Shown here: positions 7,804 to 15,983 of the stretch, piece by piece | How positions within the stretch are numbered: position 1 is the stretch's first letter | Layout: the number at the start of each line of letters is the position of its first letter | DNA from: Phycisphaeraceae bacterium D3-23 | GTDB lineage: Bacteria > Planctomycetota > Phycisphaerae > Phycisphaerales > Phycisphaeraceae | DNA: 64,000 bases | NCBI GenBank assembly: GCA_039555135.1 | Contig: CP114179.1 | Span: 62,001 to 126,000 of the forward strand | Reading direction: 5' to 3' | Made by a program: the position numbers and the translations under genes | Notes under the pieces: generated by a model | Database searches by the model: none | Seen by the model: the letters and a program-made list of their open reading frames with translations, nothing else | What the model was told of the DNA's origin: nothing

Positions 7804-8925
7804 CTACCCGCCCACCAGCGCCCGGTCGGCCACGAACTCGATGTCCGTTAGCGTCCGCTCGGCACGTGCGACCGAGTTCTGATCGACGACGCGGATCTTC
7901 AGCAGGTAGCCCCCGCCGTCGAGGTTGGGCGGCAGGTCGATGGTCTGCGCGAGGAAGAAGTCCCGCCGGCGGTTGCGCGAGACGTCGGTGATCACCGCGG
8001 CCGGCTGACGCCAGACCGGGACCGTGCCCGTGCGGTCGTAGAGCTCGAGCTCCCACGAGACCTTGACCTCGTACGTGCCGTCGGCGAGCTCCCGGCGGAC
8101 GAAGTTTTCAAGCTCCATATACAGCACCGCGTCGTGGACCACCCCGCCGTTGAGCGTGTTGCGTCGGCCCGTGACAAAGCGGTGTGACGGCAGCGCGGTG
8201 TAGACGCCGTAGCCATCGACGCGACGGCAAAGCTCGATCGTCTCGAACTGCAGTGGCGGGTCGCCGAAGACCTCCTCGACCTTGGCGAACATCTCGCGGC
8301 GGGTGAGTTCGTCGGCCTGGCCCGCGGCGAGCTCCTCGAAGGTGATCGCGACGAGCTGGTGGAACCGCACGACCTGCTCGCGCGTCGCGGGGTCGAGCGC
8401 TTCGAGGTAGCGGAAGTCGAGGTCGTGCCGGCGGGTCAGCATGCTCAGCGCCGCGGCCCGGAGGGCACGGATGTGCGGCTCATCATTGCTGTCGGCGATG
8501 CGGTCGAGCAGCGCTTCGACCAGCGCCTCGTCGTCGAGCGAATCCAGCGGCACACCAGCGATTGCGCCGTCGGACGGCCCCGCCGCATCGGGCTGGCCAT
8601 CGACCGTCACCGGCCCGGGGTTCGCCCCGCCGGGCTCGGGTGAGCCCGCGCCGCGCTGCTGCTGCAAGAGCCGGCGGGCCTCGATCGCGGCGAGGTCGCG
8701 TGCGCCGAGCTCCTGCCGGAGGATGCGGTTGTCGTGTTCGATCGCTTCAAGCCGGGCGAGTAGCGCATCGAGCTGCGGGTTGGCGGGGGCCCGGTCCGCC
8801 GGAACGCCTGCGGGGTCTTGCGGTTCTGTGTTGGCCAAGGTCGGCTCGGGGTCGCCCCCGCAGCCCGCAAGCAGCCCGGCCAACACTGCCGCAGCGGTCA
8901 ATCGTAAGTAGTTCTGGCGTCGCAT
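7804..8925 (-). CDS. Predicted lipoprotein of unknown function
   Basis: A 373-residue secreted protein. Residues 1-22 form a lipoprotein signal peptide ending in the lipobox LLAGC, so Cys22 is the probable lipidated residue. Residues 45-75 look like a short coiled coil (LDALLARLEAIEHDNRILRQE). A Pro/Gly-rich linker follows, then a helical region at about 115-190. The C-terminal half reads like a beta-sandwich (YMELENFVRRELADGTYEVKVSWELELYDRTG) and ends in ALVGG. I recognise no family. The start has a GGAGG ribosome site. It is downstream of holA on the same strand. Confidence 0.8.
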   Translation of the reverse strand: MRRQNYLRLTAAAVLAGLLAGCGGDPEPTLANTEPQDPAGVPADRAPANPQLDALLARLEAIEHDNRILRQELGARDLAAIEARRLLQQQRGAGSPEPGGANPGPVTVDGQPDAAGPSDGAIAGVPLDSLDDEALVEALLDRIADSNDEPHIRALRAAALSMLTRRHDLDFRYLEALDPATREQVVRFHQLVAITFEELAAGQADELTRREMFAKVEEVFGDPPLQFETIELCRRVDGYGVYTALPSHRFVTGRRNTLNGGVVHDAVLYMELENFVRRELADGTYEVKVSWELELYDRTGTVPVWRQPAAVITDVSRNRRRDFFLAQTIDLPPNLDGGGYLLKIRVVDQNSVARAERTLTDIEFVADRALVGG

Positions 8926-9000
8926 CGGGCCTCCATGCTCGTTTTGGCGAACCCCGGGGCAGGGATACGCCGACCGTCATCCATGACGTCTACGCGGCAA

Positions 9001-10050
9001 CTACCGCGCAATCTTTGCGCTATGAGTTCTATCGGTCAGGGTGACGCACATCCCTTCAAGATTTCGCCGGGGGGTGCCTTGGCCGCTCTTGCTCCGACGA
9101 TCCGCCCGTAAGGCCTCGCGGAGCATCCCCGCCGCCGCCGCAGGGCTCAACTTCCGCACCACCGCCATAAACGGGTTGACCTGCGGGCCCCAGACCTTCG
9201 CCGCCTTCGCGATGGACTGCTCGCTCTCACCCGCCGCCTTCATCGCACACGCCACCGACAGCTTCCGCGTCAGGTCGATCAGCGCCCACATCACCGGCAC
9301 CTCGTCATGCCCCGCCAGGTCCACCAACTCCCGCACCATCTCCAGCGGCGCTTTCGCCGAGCCCGACGCGATCCCCTTCAAGAGCGGCTCCTGGATCACC
9401 CACGCCTTCTCCTCGCTCGCCTGCCCCACCGCACGGGCGACGAGGTCGGCCGTGACTTTCTGCTTGCCCCCCGCCGGGCCCTCTGTCATGAGCGACAGCT
9501 TCGCGAGCTCGGTGTCGAGCAGCATCAGGTGCGGCCCGAGCCGATCGACCAAGAGCGACGCCGCACGCTTCTCCAGCTCGACCCCGTGCACCGCGGGCGC
9601 ACGCGCGACCAGCCACGCCGCCGCCTCGGGGGGCTTAGGGGGCTCGCACTTGATCACCGCACCGACCTTCGCGATCTGCTTATCGACGTTGCCCTTGTGC
9701 CAGGTCGGCGCACGAAGCACCAGCGTCGCATGATCGACCGGCGCCTCCGCGTACCGCTGCAGCGCGTCGCGGTGCTGCTTGACCCACTGGTCCGCATCAT
9801 CCACCACGACCAGCTTGTACGTCATCATCAGCGAATAGCTGCGCAGCTCATCGAACACGTCCGCAACGGTCGCGCTCTTGCCGGCGAAGCTGAACACCTC
9901 GACCTCGCCGTGCTCGGCCGCGACGGCGTTGCGCAGCGTGTCCATGTGCTGCTTGGCGACCATCTCTTCGTTGCCGGCGAGCACGAGGATACGCGTCGAG
10001 CCATCGACGGGCGACGCGGCTTTGCGGGATGGGGTCTTCTTCTTGGCCAT
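9001..10050 (-). CDS. holA: DNA polymerase III delta subunit
   Basis: A 349-residue clamp-loader subunit that opens the beta clamp during replication. Weak overall conservation is normal for HolA. Supporting features are the AAA+-like N-terminal region without a Walker A (STRILVLAGNEEMVAKQHMD), the YKLVVVDDADQWVKQHRDAL segment equivalent to KLVIVRDAD, and the C-terminal collar region AHDEVPVMWAL-type (GHDEVPVMWALIDLTRKL). A Lys/Arg-rich N-terminus precedes the domain. It starts 2 nt after the mgtE stop, so it is co-transcribed with mgtE. Confidence 0.87.
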   Translation of the reverse strand: MAKKKTPSRKAASPVDGSTRILVLAGNEEMVAKQHMDTLRNAVAAEHGEVEVFSFAGKSATVADVFDELRSYSLMMTYKLVVVDDADQWVKQHRDALQRYAEAPVDHATLVLRAPTWHKGNVDKQIAKVGAVIKCEPPKPPEAAAWLVARAPAVHGVELEKRAASLLVDRLGPHLMLLDTELAKLSLMTEGPAGGKQKVTADLVARAVGQASEEKAWVIQEPLLKGIASGSAKAPLEMVRELVDLAGHDEVPVMWALIDLTRKLSVACAMKAAGESEQSIAKAAKVWGPQVNPFMAVVRKLSPAAAAGMLREALRADRRSKSGQGTPRRNLEGMCVTLTDRTHSAKIAR

Positions 10051-10052
10051 CG

Positions 10053-11444
10053 CTAAGCCCCTAACGATTCACGCAGCTTTTCAAGCATCAGTGACGCGAG
10101 CATGAGCACGGTAAAGAAGCCGACCAAGTCGACAACCGTCGTCACGATCGGCCCCGCCGCCATCGCAGGGTCGACGCCAATTTTTTTGAGCAGCACCGGC
10201 ACGGTCCCGCCGATGCACTTGGACACCGTGACGACGAACGGGATGGAGACCCCCAGGAGCAGCGCCAGATACAAGCTCTGCATCCAAACCAGGACGATGA
10301 CGAACAGCACGGCCCCCAGCCCAAGGCCGATCAGCCCCGCGACGACAAGTTCTTTGAATAGCACCCGCCGAAAGTCGCCCGGCCCGATGAGCCCCAGCGA
10401 CAGCTCGCGGATGCTCACCGCCACCGCCTGGTTCCCGCCGCTGCCGCAGATACCCGCGACGACCGGCAGGAAGGCCGCGAGGATCGGCAGCTCCTTCACC
10501 GTGCCCTCGAACAGCGCGATGATGGACGCCGAAGCGAGCAGAAGCAGCATGATGGGCAGCAGGAACGTCAGCCGACGCGCCGCGCGCGAGCCGATCGACA
10601 TCGAGCGCAGCTCTTCGCCGCCGATGATGCCGCCGAAGCGCAGGAACTGCTCGGCCTCACGGTCGCCGACCGCCTCCTGCACCGACGCACGCTGCACCAC
10701 ACCGACCAGCTTGCCCTGGTCCAGCACCGGGATCGCAAACAGGTCGACGCGGTCGAACAGGTCGTGCAGGTCGTCCAGGTGCGTATCGACATTAACCGTC
10801 ATCGCCTCGTCGACCTTGATCGAAACGATCGGCCTCGTCGGCGGGACGAGCAAGATCGAACGCAGCGGGACCACGCCCGTCAGCCGGCCGGCCGTGTCGA
10901 TCGCGTAGACGTAGCGCACCTCGTACTCGCCATACTGCTCGGCGTTTTCCTGCAGGTCCACCGTCACCTCGCGCACCGGCTGGTCCTCGTGGTACGCCAG
11001 GTACTCCGTGATCATCAGCCCCCCGGCCGTGTCTTCGTCGTACTCCAGACGCTTGCGGGTATCGTGCGCCTCCTCGGGCGTCATCTCCGCGAGGATCGCC
11101 TCGGCGTCGGCGTCGTCCATCTCCGCCAGGACATCGACCTGCTCGTCCGAGTCCATCTCGTCGACGATCAACGCCGCGGTGTCGGGTTCGAGCTGCTCGA
11201 TCATCTCCGCCGCGTGCTCGTCGACAAAGTGCTCGAGCAGGTCGGCCGCCAGCGGCGCGTCGTGTTCTGACAACAGCGACAGCATCTGCGTCCGCGTATC
11301 CTCGGTCAGGTGCGAGACGGTGTAGGCGGTATCTTCGGGCGGCAGCAGGTGCAGAAACGACGCGACCGCATCGCCCCCGCCCTCGGCCACAAGCGCCTCG
11401 AGCTCCACCACCGCGCCCGCCTTGTCGTCCGTCTCCTGAACCAT
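10053..11444 (-). CDS. mgtE: Magnesium transporter MgtE
   Basis: A 463-residue Mg2+ channel. Domains in order: an acidic N domain (about 15-130) made of short helical repeats, a CBS pair (about 135-260) that senses cytoplasmic Mg2+, and a five-helix membrane domain (about 285-460) with GICGSGGNQAVAVSIRELSLG, the conserved pore-lining region. I start at ATG 11444 (MVQETDDKAG). A longer frame to 11501 would reach into an inverted repeat. TACACT lies exactly 6 nt before this ATG, suggesting a leaderless message. No M-box riboswitch fits in the gap. Confidence 0.94.
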   Translation of the reverse strand: MVQETDDKAGAVVELEALVAEGGGDAVASFLHLLPPEDTAYTVSHLTEDTRTQMLSLLSEHDAPLAADLLEHFVDEHAAEMIEQLEPDTAALIVDEMDSDEQVDVLAEMDDADAEAILAEMTPEEAHDTRKRLEYDEDTAGGLMITEYLAYHEDQPVREVTVDLQENAEQYGEYEVRYVYAIDTAGRLTGVVPLRSILLVPPTRPIVSIKVDEAMTVNVDTHLDDLHDLFDRVDLFAIPVLDQGKLVGVVQRASVQEAVGDREAEQFLRFGGIIGGEELRSMSIGSRAARRLTFLLPIMLLLLASASIIALFEGTVKELPILAAFLPVVAGICGSGGNQAVAVSIRELSLGLIGPGDFRRVLFKELVVAGLIGLGLGAVLFVIVLVWMQSLYLALLLGVSIPFVVTVSKCIGGTVPVLLKKIGVDPAMAAGPIVTTVVDLVGFFTVLMLASLMLEKLRESLGA

Positions 11445-11450
11445 CGCATG

Positions 11451-11456
11451 AGTGTA
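11451..11456 (-). promoter_or_regulatory. Candidate -10 box (TACACT) 6 nt before mgtE
   Basis: On the minus strand TACACT-CATGCG-ATG. The 6-nt spacing places the expected transcription start at the ATG. No Shine-Dalgarno sequence and only a weak -35 are visible. Confidence 0.5.
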
Positions 11457-11487
11457 CCGCAGGAAGGTGTGCGCCGAGTGAAACCCA

Positions 11488-11587
11488 ATAGCCCGCAGCA
11501 AGCTTGCTGCGCGGTTCAGGGATCACCTCGTAACTCACTGTGTCACTAAGGATCAAGACACCGCGCAGCAAGTTTGCTGCGGGCTAT
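11488..11587. repeat. Nested inverted repeat between surE and mgtE
   Basis: Arms 11488-11515 and 11560-11587 are 28-nt reverse complements with one mismatch, separated by 44 nt. Each arm is itself a palindrome around GCAGCAAGCTTGCTGC (the second arm has GTTTGC). The transcript could form either one long stem or two short hairpins. It lies upstream of the mgtE promoter. The layout is that of a REP/BIME or MITE-like non-coding element. No terminal target duplication is obvious. Confidence 0.8.
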
Positions 11588-11652
11588 GGCAGCGCGGTCG
11601 CGTGTTACCGCCGCGACGCATGGGTACCCCTCGCGGACTCGTCCCACCCACC

Positions 11653-12414
11653 CTACGCGTCGAGGCGTTTGGCCAACCGTTCCACCGCGGCGTGGTCCGT
11701 CTGCTCGAAATGCAGCGGGGTCAGTGTCGTGTAGCCCGCGAAGACCGTATCGACGTCGGTGCCTTCGCCTCGGTCGGAGAACGACATCGAGTCCTGGGCC
11801 TGGTATCGCATCTGGCCGTCGGGGCCGGCGGTAACGGTGTAGCGGTCGTGCATGGCCGACGTGTTGAGCGGCACGGCCCGCATGCCCATAGGTGCCTTGC
11901 CATCATCGAGGATCGGCACGTTGATGTTCACTAGCGTCGCCGGCGGAACGCCCTCGGCCAGCACGACATCGATCGCCTCGCGCGCATGACCCGCGGCCCG
12001 GGCCCAGTGGTCGTGGCCCCAGTCGCCGATGTGCAGACTCAGCGCGATCGCGGGCAGCCCGAGGAACGCGCCCTCGCGGGCCGCGCCGACCGTGCCCGAG
12101 TAATGGACATTCACCCCGACGTTCGCCCCGTGGTTGATCCCGCTCAGGACCAGGTCCACCGGCCCGGGCAGCAGCTCCGCCACCGCGAGCTTCACGCAGT
12201 CCGCCGGCCGGCCGTGCACCGCGAGCCCTTCAAACAGGTCGCAGGGGTAGGGCGTCACGTCCATCGGCTTGTGCAGCGTGATCGCGTGGCTCGTCGCCGA
12301 CTGCACCTTCGCCGGGGCGACGACGTGGACCGTGCCCAGGTCCGCCACCGCGCGGTAGAGCGCGTGCAGCCCGGCCGCGTCGATGCCGTCGTCGTTGGTG
12401 AGGAGGATACGCAT
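11653..12414 (-). CDS. surE: 5'/3'-nucleotidase SurE
   Basis: A 253-residue metal-dependent survival-protein phosphatase that dephosphorylates nucleoside monophosphates. The N-terminal metal site is MRILLTNDDGIDA (Asn7, Asp8, Asp9). The second metal loop is SGINHGANVGVNVHYSGTVGAAREG. Length matches the family (about 250). ATG 12414 is chosen over an in-frame start at 12432 because the family begins MRILLTNDDG. It lies downstream of a strong palindromic terminator ending the ribosomal operon. A TATCCT box 6 nt before the ATG suggests its own leaderless transcript. Confidence 0.95.
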   Translation of the reverse strand: MRILLTNDDGIDAAGLHALYRAVADLGTVHVVAPAKVQSATSHAITLHKPMDVTPYPCDLFEGLAVHGRPADCVKLAVAELLPGPVDLVLSGINHGANVGVNVHYSGTVGAAREGAFLGLPAIALSLHIGDWGHDHWARAAGHAREAIDVVLAEGVPPATLVNINVPILDDGKAPMGMRAVPLNTSAMHDRYTVTAGPDGQMRYQAQDSMSFSDRGEGTDVDTVFAGYTTLTPLHFEQTDHAAVERLAKRLDA

Positions 12415-12420
12415 AGCGGG

Positions 12421-12426
12421 AGGATA
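12421..12426 (-). promoter_or_regulatory. Candidate -10 box (TATCCT) 6 nt before surE
   Basis: On the minus strand TATCCT-CCCGCT-ATG. A GGAG overlaps just upstream, but it lies about 16 nt from the ATG, too far for a normal ribosome site. Hence the leaderless reading. Confidence 0.4.
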
Positions 12427-12437
12427 CTCCAATGTAA

Positions 12438-12467
12438 AAGGCCTGGGGACTTAAGTCCCCAGGCCTT
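12438..12467 (-). terminator. Rho-independent terminator after rplQ
   Basis: A perfect 30-nt palindrome centred on CTTAAG (AAGGCCTGGGGACTT and its complement), 29 nt after the rplQ stop. On the minus strand it is followed by TTTTACATT. It would end the ribosomal transcript before surE. The palindrome could act on either strand, but the T-run is on the minus side. Confidence 0.8.
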
Positions 12468-12496
12468 GGGTGTGTTCAATGTGAGCCCGATTCTTG

Positions 12497-13096
12497 CTAC
12501 GCGTCGCCCTTTTCTTCTTCACCGCCGGCGTCGTCCGCGGCGGCTTCTTCCTTCGCGGGCTTGTCGTCCTGCTTGTGGTTCTTCGCGAGTTTCGCGGCGA
12601 ACTCCATGCGCTTGTTGGACTTGGCACGGCGGGGACGTTCGCCGGCGAGCTTGGGCCCGTCGTCGTCATCACGGACCAGCTGCAGGACGCAGAGGTCGGA
12701 GGCGTCGCCGATCCGGTGCTTGCCGATGCGGATGATGCGGGTGTACCCGCCGGTGCGGTCGGCGTAGATCGGGGCGATCTCTTCGAAGAGGTGCTTGACG
12801 ACCTTGGGGCCGCCCGTGACTTCGCCGTACTTGTTGCGTTCGACGTCTTCGTCGTTGTCGTGCTTGACCATGACCTGGTCGCCGCCGAGCTTGGCGATGA
12901 CGCGGCGTCGGGCGTGGAGGTCGCCCTTCTTCGCGGCGGTAATGAGTTTCTCGACGAACGGGCGCACGGCCTTGGCCTTGGGCACGGTCGTGGTGATCTG
13001 GCCATGTGTGAACAGGGAGACCGCCATGTTGCGGAACATCGCCCGGCGGTGGTTGGTTCGGCGGCCGAGGATGCGGCCGGCTACGCGGTGTCTCAT
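12497..13096 (-). CDS. rplQ: 50S ribosomal protein L17 (bL17)
   Basis: 199 residues against about 120-130 for most bL17. The core is clear: MRHRVAGRILGRRTNHRRAM, then NMAVSLFTHGQITTTVPKAKAVRPFVEKLIT. A charged insertion sits near residues 85-105 (HDNDEDVERNKYGEVTGG), and an acidic tail of about 45 residues ends in GGEEEKGDA. ATG 13096 is the family start; the longer upstream frame has no homology. It is the last gene of the ribosomal operon and is separated from rpoA by a 235-nt hairpin-rich gap. Confidence 0.95.
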   Translation of the reverse strand: MRHRVAGRILGRRTNHRRAMFRNMAVSLFTHGQITTTVPKAKAVRPFVEKLITAAKKGDLHARRRVIAKLGGDQVMVKHDNDEDVERNKYGEVTGGPKVVKHLFEEIAPIYADRTGGYTRIIRIGKHRIGDASDLCVLQLVRDDDDGPKLAGERPRRAKSNKRMEFAAKLAKNHKQDDKPAKEEAAADDAGGEEEKGDA

Positions 13097-13291
13097 GTTG
13101 AAGCTCCTTAGTCTTGACTGCCGGCTCGGTGAGATAGCCCAAGCCGGGGTGCCACTCCCGCGTGTGACTCGACGTGAACCGAGTCGCGGGGCAATGCCGC
13201 CGGCGGCTCGGCGACATGCCGGGCCTTGCCCGCAACAACGCGGGCGACCATACCGGGGGCGGGGCATCGTGGGCCCCATATTGAATCAAAA

Positions 13292-13322
13292 CCGCGGCGT
13301 CGAGCATCGCTCGGCGCCGCGG
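13292..13322 (-). other. 14-bp hairpin with 3-nt loop after rpoA
   Basis: CCGCGGCGTCGAGC-ATC-GCTCGGCGCCGCGG, a 14-bp stem with a single G-T pair, 9 nt after the rpoA stop. On the minus strand it is followed by TTTTGATTC, so it could act as a partial terminator between rpoA and rplQ. It could also be an mRNA processing or stability element. Confidence 0.6.
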
Positions 13323-13331
13323 GGGTTGGGT

Positions 13332-14417
13332 CTACTCTTCCGCTTCTGCTTCGACTTCTTCTTCGATGTCGGCCGAGGCCTCTTCTTCCGAATCCATCAG
13401 GATGCCGGCACCTTCGGTCCGGCGGACTTCGGCGGGCAGCTCCATACCGAGCTCAAGCCCGAGGTCGACGAGCTTACGCTTCACTTCACGCAGCGACGTG
13501 CGGCCGAAGCTGCGGACCTTCAGCAGGTCCGACTCGGGCATCGACACCAGGTCGGCGACCAGGACGATCTTCGCCGATTCGAGGCAGTTCGCAGCACGCA
13601 CCGACAGGTCGAGCTCGGCGACGGACATCTCCAGCTTGCGGATCAGGTCTTCGTCGACCTTCGCGGCCGCGGCGGCCGACTCGCTGGCGATCTCTTCGCC
13701 CAGCTCGAAGTACTGCACGAACGGGTTAAGATGCTTGCGCAGGATCTTCGCGGCCTCGACCAGCGCCATCTCGGGCGAGATCGTGCCGTTGGTCCAGACC
13801 TCAAGCGTCAGCTTGTCGTAGTTGGTCTTCTGACCGACACGGGTGTCTTCGACCTTGTAACGCACGCGCGTCACGGGCGAGAAGATCGCATCGACCGGGA
13901 TCATGCCGACTTCCTGGTCTTCATCGTCCGACTTCTGGTACTGCTCGGACGCGGGGACATAGCCCCGGCCGTTCTTGACGACGAACTCGATGTCGAAGTC
14001 GATCTGCTTGGTCAGCGTCGCAAGCACGCTCGTCGGGTTGTGGATCGTGACGGACGTGTCGGCCTCGATCAGGTCACAGGTCACTTCACCCGGGCCCTCG
14101 GCCTGGAGCCGCATCGTCCGGGTCTCTTCGCCGTCAAGCGAGACGACCATGTTCTTGACGTTGAGGGTGATGTCGGTGACATCTTCCATCACGCCTTCGA
14201 GCGAGGTGAATTCGTGGGCCGCGCCCTTGATCTTGATCGCGGTGACCGCCGCGCCTTCGAGCGACGACAGCAGGATGCGCCGAAGCGCGTTGCCGACGGT
14301 CGTGCCAAAGCCACGTTCGAACGGCTCGATGACAAACTTGCCATAGGTTTCGGTCAGGGTCTCCTCGGAAGGGACCACACGGTGGGGTAGCTCGAGGCCT
14401 CGCCAGCGGATACGCAT
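13332..14417 (-). CDS. rpoA: RNA polymerase alpha subunit
   Basis: 361 residues. The N-terminal domain dimerises and assembles the beta subunits; it holds the conserved FVIEPFERGFGTTVGNALRR and LLSSLEGAAVTAIKI. The C-terminal domain (about 265-335) binds UP elements and activators: ELDLSVRAANCLESAKIVLV and LLKVRSFGRTSLREVKRKL. A 25-residue acidic tail (EEEASADIEEEVEAEAEE) extends past the usual end. It lies between rpsK and rplQ. rpsD, which often sits between rpsK and rpoA, is absent. Confidence 0.98.
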   Translation of the reverse strand: MRIRWRGLELPHRVVPSEETLTETYGKFVIEPFERGFGTTVGNALRRILLSSLEGAAVTAIKIKGAAHEFTSLEGVMEDVTDITLNVKNMVVSLDGEETRTMRLQAEGPGEVTCDLIEADTSVTIHNPTSVLATLTKQIDFDIEFVVKNGRGYVPASEQYQKSDDEDQEVGMIPVDAIFSPVTRVRYKVEDTRVGQKTNYDKLTLEVWTNGTISPEMALVEAAKILRKHLNPFVQYFELGEEIASESAAAAAKVDEDLIRKLEMSVAELDLSVRAANCLESAKIVLVADLVSMPESDLLKVRSFGRTSLREVKRKLVDLGLELGMELPAEVRRTEGAGILMDSEEEASADIEEEVEAEAEE

Positions 14418-14537
14418 AGCAGTTTCCTAATCGTCGCAGCGGTTCTTGGAAGGAAGAAGACGCCGGGGATTCACGCTCTACCTGGCCTGCTGCGGAGGCC
14501 GGGCGTTGCTTCTGTTCCCTGGCGGGGAAAACAATCT

Positions 14538-14627
14538 GGTGATTTCGCGATTGTGTGATTTGGCGACTGACAAGGCGAGGAGGGTGGTACGGACGGTTTC
14601 GCCAGATCACCCAATCGCCAAATCGCC
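14538..14627. repeat. Inverted repeat of 8-nt word arrays in the rpsK-rpoA gap
   Basis: Arms 14538-14566 and 14599-14627 (29 nt each, about four mismatches) are reverse complements with a 32-nt spacer. Each arm is built of near-copies of an 8-nt word: GGTGATTT, CGCGATTG, TGTGATTT, GGCGACTG on the left, and AATCGCCA-type units on the right. No coding content. It would fold into a long stem in the ribosomal transcript just before rpoA. Confidence 0.75.
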
Positions 14628-14634
14628 AAACGAC

Positions 14635-15009
14635 CTACACGCGGCGCTTCTTGCGGGCGCGGCAGCCATTGTGCGGGATGGGGGTGTGGTCTTCGACGGC
14701 GGTGATCTTCAGCCCGCCGCGCTGCAGCGCGGTGACGGCGGATTCACGGCCCGGGCCGGCGCCCTTGACCTTGACCTCGACTTCACGCATCCCGAACTTC
14801 TTGGCTTTACCGGCACACTCCTCGGCCGCGCGGGTGGCGGCGAAGGGGGTGCTCTTACGCGAGCCCTTGAAGTTCACCGTGCCCGCCGAGCCCCAGCACA
14901 GGGTCTCGCCGTTGACGTCGGTGATGGTGACGATGGTGTTGTTGAAGCTGGCTTTGACGTGGGCGATGCCACGCGTGACGTTCTTGCGAATCTTCTTGCT
15001 CTTGGCCAT
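14635..15009 (-). CDS. rpsK: 30S ribosomal protein S11 (uS11)
   Basis: 124 residues, normal length. Lines the mRNA-exit platform of the 30S subunit. Conserved blocks: [43 protein letters not shown], and the basic C-terminus [18 protein letters not shown]. Lies between rpsM and rpoA with gaps over 200 nt on each side, both holding palindromic sequence. Confidence 0.97.
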   Translation of the reverse strand: MAKSKKIRKNVTRGIAHVKASFNNTIVTITDVNGETLCWGSAGTVNFKGSRKSTPFAATRAAEECAGKAKKFGMREVEVKVKGAGPGRESAVTALQRGGLKITAVEDHTPIPHNGCRARKKRRV

Positions 15010-15154
15010 GGGAGGCGCTCCTGGAAGTTACGGACCCACTCTCCAAACGGCGGGGTCCTGGCTTCGGTGGTCCGCGACGGGTCGCGGGGGATGGTTCGTT
15101 TGCGATCGGCCGGTAGTGTACGGACGCCGGTCGGGGTTGCGGTCGCCGGGGACG

Positions 15155-15173
15155 CGCCGCCCGTTGGGCGGCG
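15155..15173. other. 8-bp hairpin in the rpsM-rpsK gap
   Basis: CGCCGCCC-GTT-GGGCGGCG, a perfect 8-bp stem with a 3-nt loop, 52 nt after the rpsM stop on the minus strand. The rest of the 215-nt gap holds no gene. Confidence 0.55.
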
Positions 15174-15224
15174 GCGAAACGATCGCGGCGCGGTCTGCGG
15201 CGGTGCCGCGTGTAATCTTTCGGG

Positions 15225-15608
15225 TTACTTCATGCCCTTGACCGACTTCTTGCCGGCGACGGTCTTCTTGCGGCCCTTGCGGGTGCGGGCATTGGTCTGG
15301 GTGCGCTGGCCCCGGACGGGCAGGCCGTGGCGGTGACGGTCGCCGCGGTAGCAGCGGATATCACGGAGGCGCTGGATGTGCTGGGTCGTCTGGCGACGCA
15401 GGGCACCCTCGATGATGTACTTGGCCTCGATGATGCCGTTGATCTTGGCGATGTCGTCTTCGCTGAGTTCTTTGGCGCGCTGCGTGCCGTCCAGGCCCGA
15501 CTCGGTGAGCAGGTCGTCCGCAAACTTCGGGCCGATGCCGTAGATGTAGCGGAGCGCGTAGCGGAGTGGCTTGTTGTCGGGGACGTCGATACCGGCGATA
15601 CGGGGCAT
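15225..15608 (-). CDS. rpsM: 30S ribosomal protein S13 (uS13)
   Basis: 127 residues, normal length. Contacts the 50S subunit and the P-site tRNA through its basic tail. Starts MPRIAGIDVPDNKPLRYALRYIYGIG, with the H2TH region following, then the signature HRHGLPVRGQRTQTNARTRKG and a Lys-rich C-terminus. Located between rpmJ and rpsK, the normal alpha-operon order. Confidence 0.97.
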   Translation of the reverse strand: MPRIAGIDVPDNKPLRYALRYIYGIGPKFADDLLTESGLDGTQRAKELSEDDIAKINGIIEAKYIIEGALRRQTTQHIQRLRDIRCYRGDRHRHGLPVRGQRTQTNARTRKGRKKTVAGKKSVKGMK

Positions 15609-15700
15609 ATTCGTTTCCTTGAAGTTGAGCGGTTCCGCTTTCCGTTCGCGGCGGGAACCTGGCTTCGCCCCCGGAGGGGTGGTGGTTGGGCGGTTCGGGA

Positions 15701-15763
15701 TAAGACAGGCATCATGCCTGTCAACAGGTGCAAGGCAGGCGATAGGCCTGCCCAGCCGTCTTA
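15701..15763. repeat. Nested palindromic element in the rpmJ-rpsM gap
   Basis: Outer inverted repeat TAAGAC (15701-15706) and GTCTTA (15758-15763) encloses two hairpins: GACAGGCA-TCA-TGCCTGTC (15704-15722) and GGCAGGC-GATAG-GCCTGCC (15734-15752). The two stems share the core word GCAGGC/CAGGC. The right outer arm contains the rpmJ stop codon (15761-15763 on the minus strand). Confidence 0.65.
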
Positions 15764-15886
15764 GCGCTGGCGGGCCTTAAAGCGCGGGTTGGTCTTGCAG
15801 ATGACAAACACCTTGCCGCGGCGGCGGACGACTTTACAGTCGGCGTGGCGGACCTTGGCGCTGCGGAGGGAGCTGAGGATCTTCAT
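15761..15886 (-). CDS. rpmJ: 50S ribosomal protein L36 (bL36), zinc-free form
   Basis: 41 residues, read directly from the reverse strand: [20 protein letters not shown], then [20 protein letters not shown] and a final R. It matches the longer C-minus form of bL36: two of the four zinc ligands are missing (the zinc form has CxxC then Cx4H). Lies between infA and rpsM. Its stop codon forms part of a palindromic element. Confidence 0.93.
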   Translation of the reverse strand: MKILSSLRSAKVRHADCKVVRRRGKVFVICKTNPRFKARQR

Positions 15887-15950
15887 GGGGTGGCCTTTCT
15901 ATCTCGGTCTTAGCGTTGTGGTTCGTTGCGGTCTGAGTAGTCCCGGCGGT

Positions 15951-15966
15951 GGGCACTTCAGTGCCC
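15951..15966. other. 7-bp hairpin in the infA-rpmJ gap
   Basis: GGGCACT-TC-AGTGCCC, 17 nt after the infA stop on the minus strand. No T-run. One of the series of compact hairpins in ribosomal gaps. Confidence 0.5.
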
Positions 15967-15983
15967 GGCTTTGCAATTCTAAA

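Noticed and set aside
12421-12431. GGAG as the surE ribosome binding site
   Set aside because: It lies about 16 nt from the ATG, beyond the usual 5-10 nt, and overlaps a -10-like hexamer.
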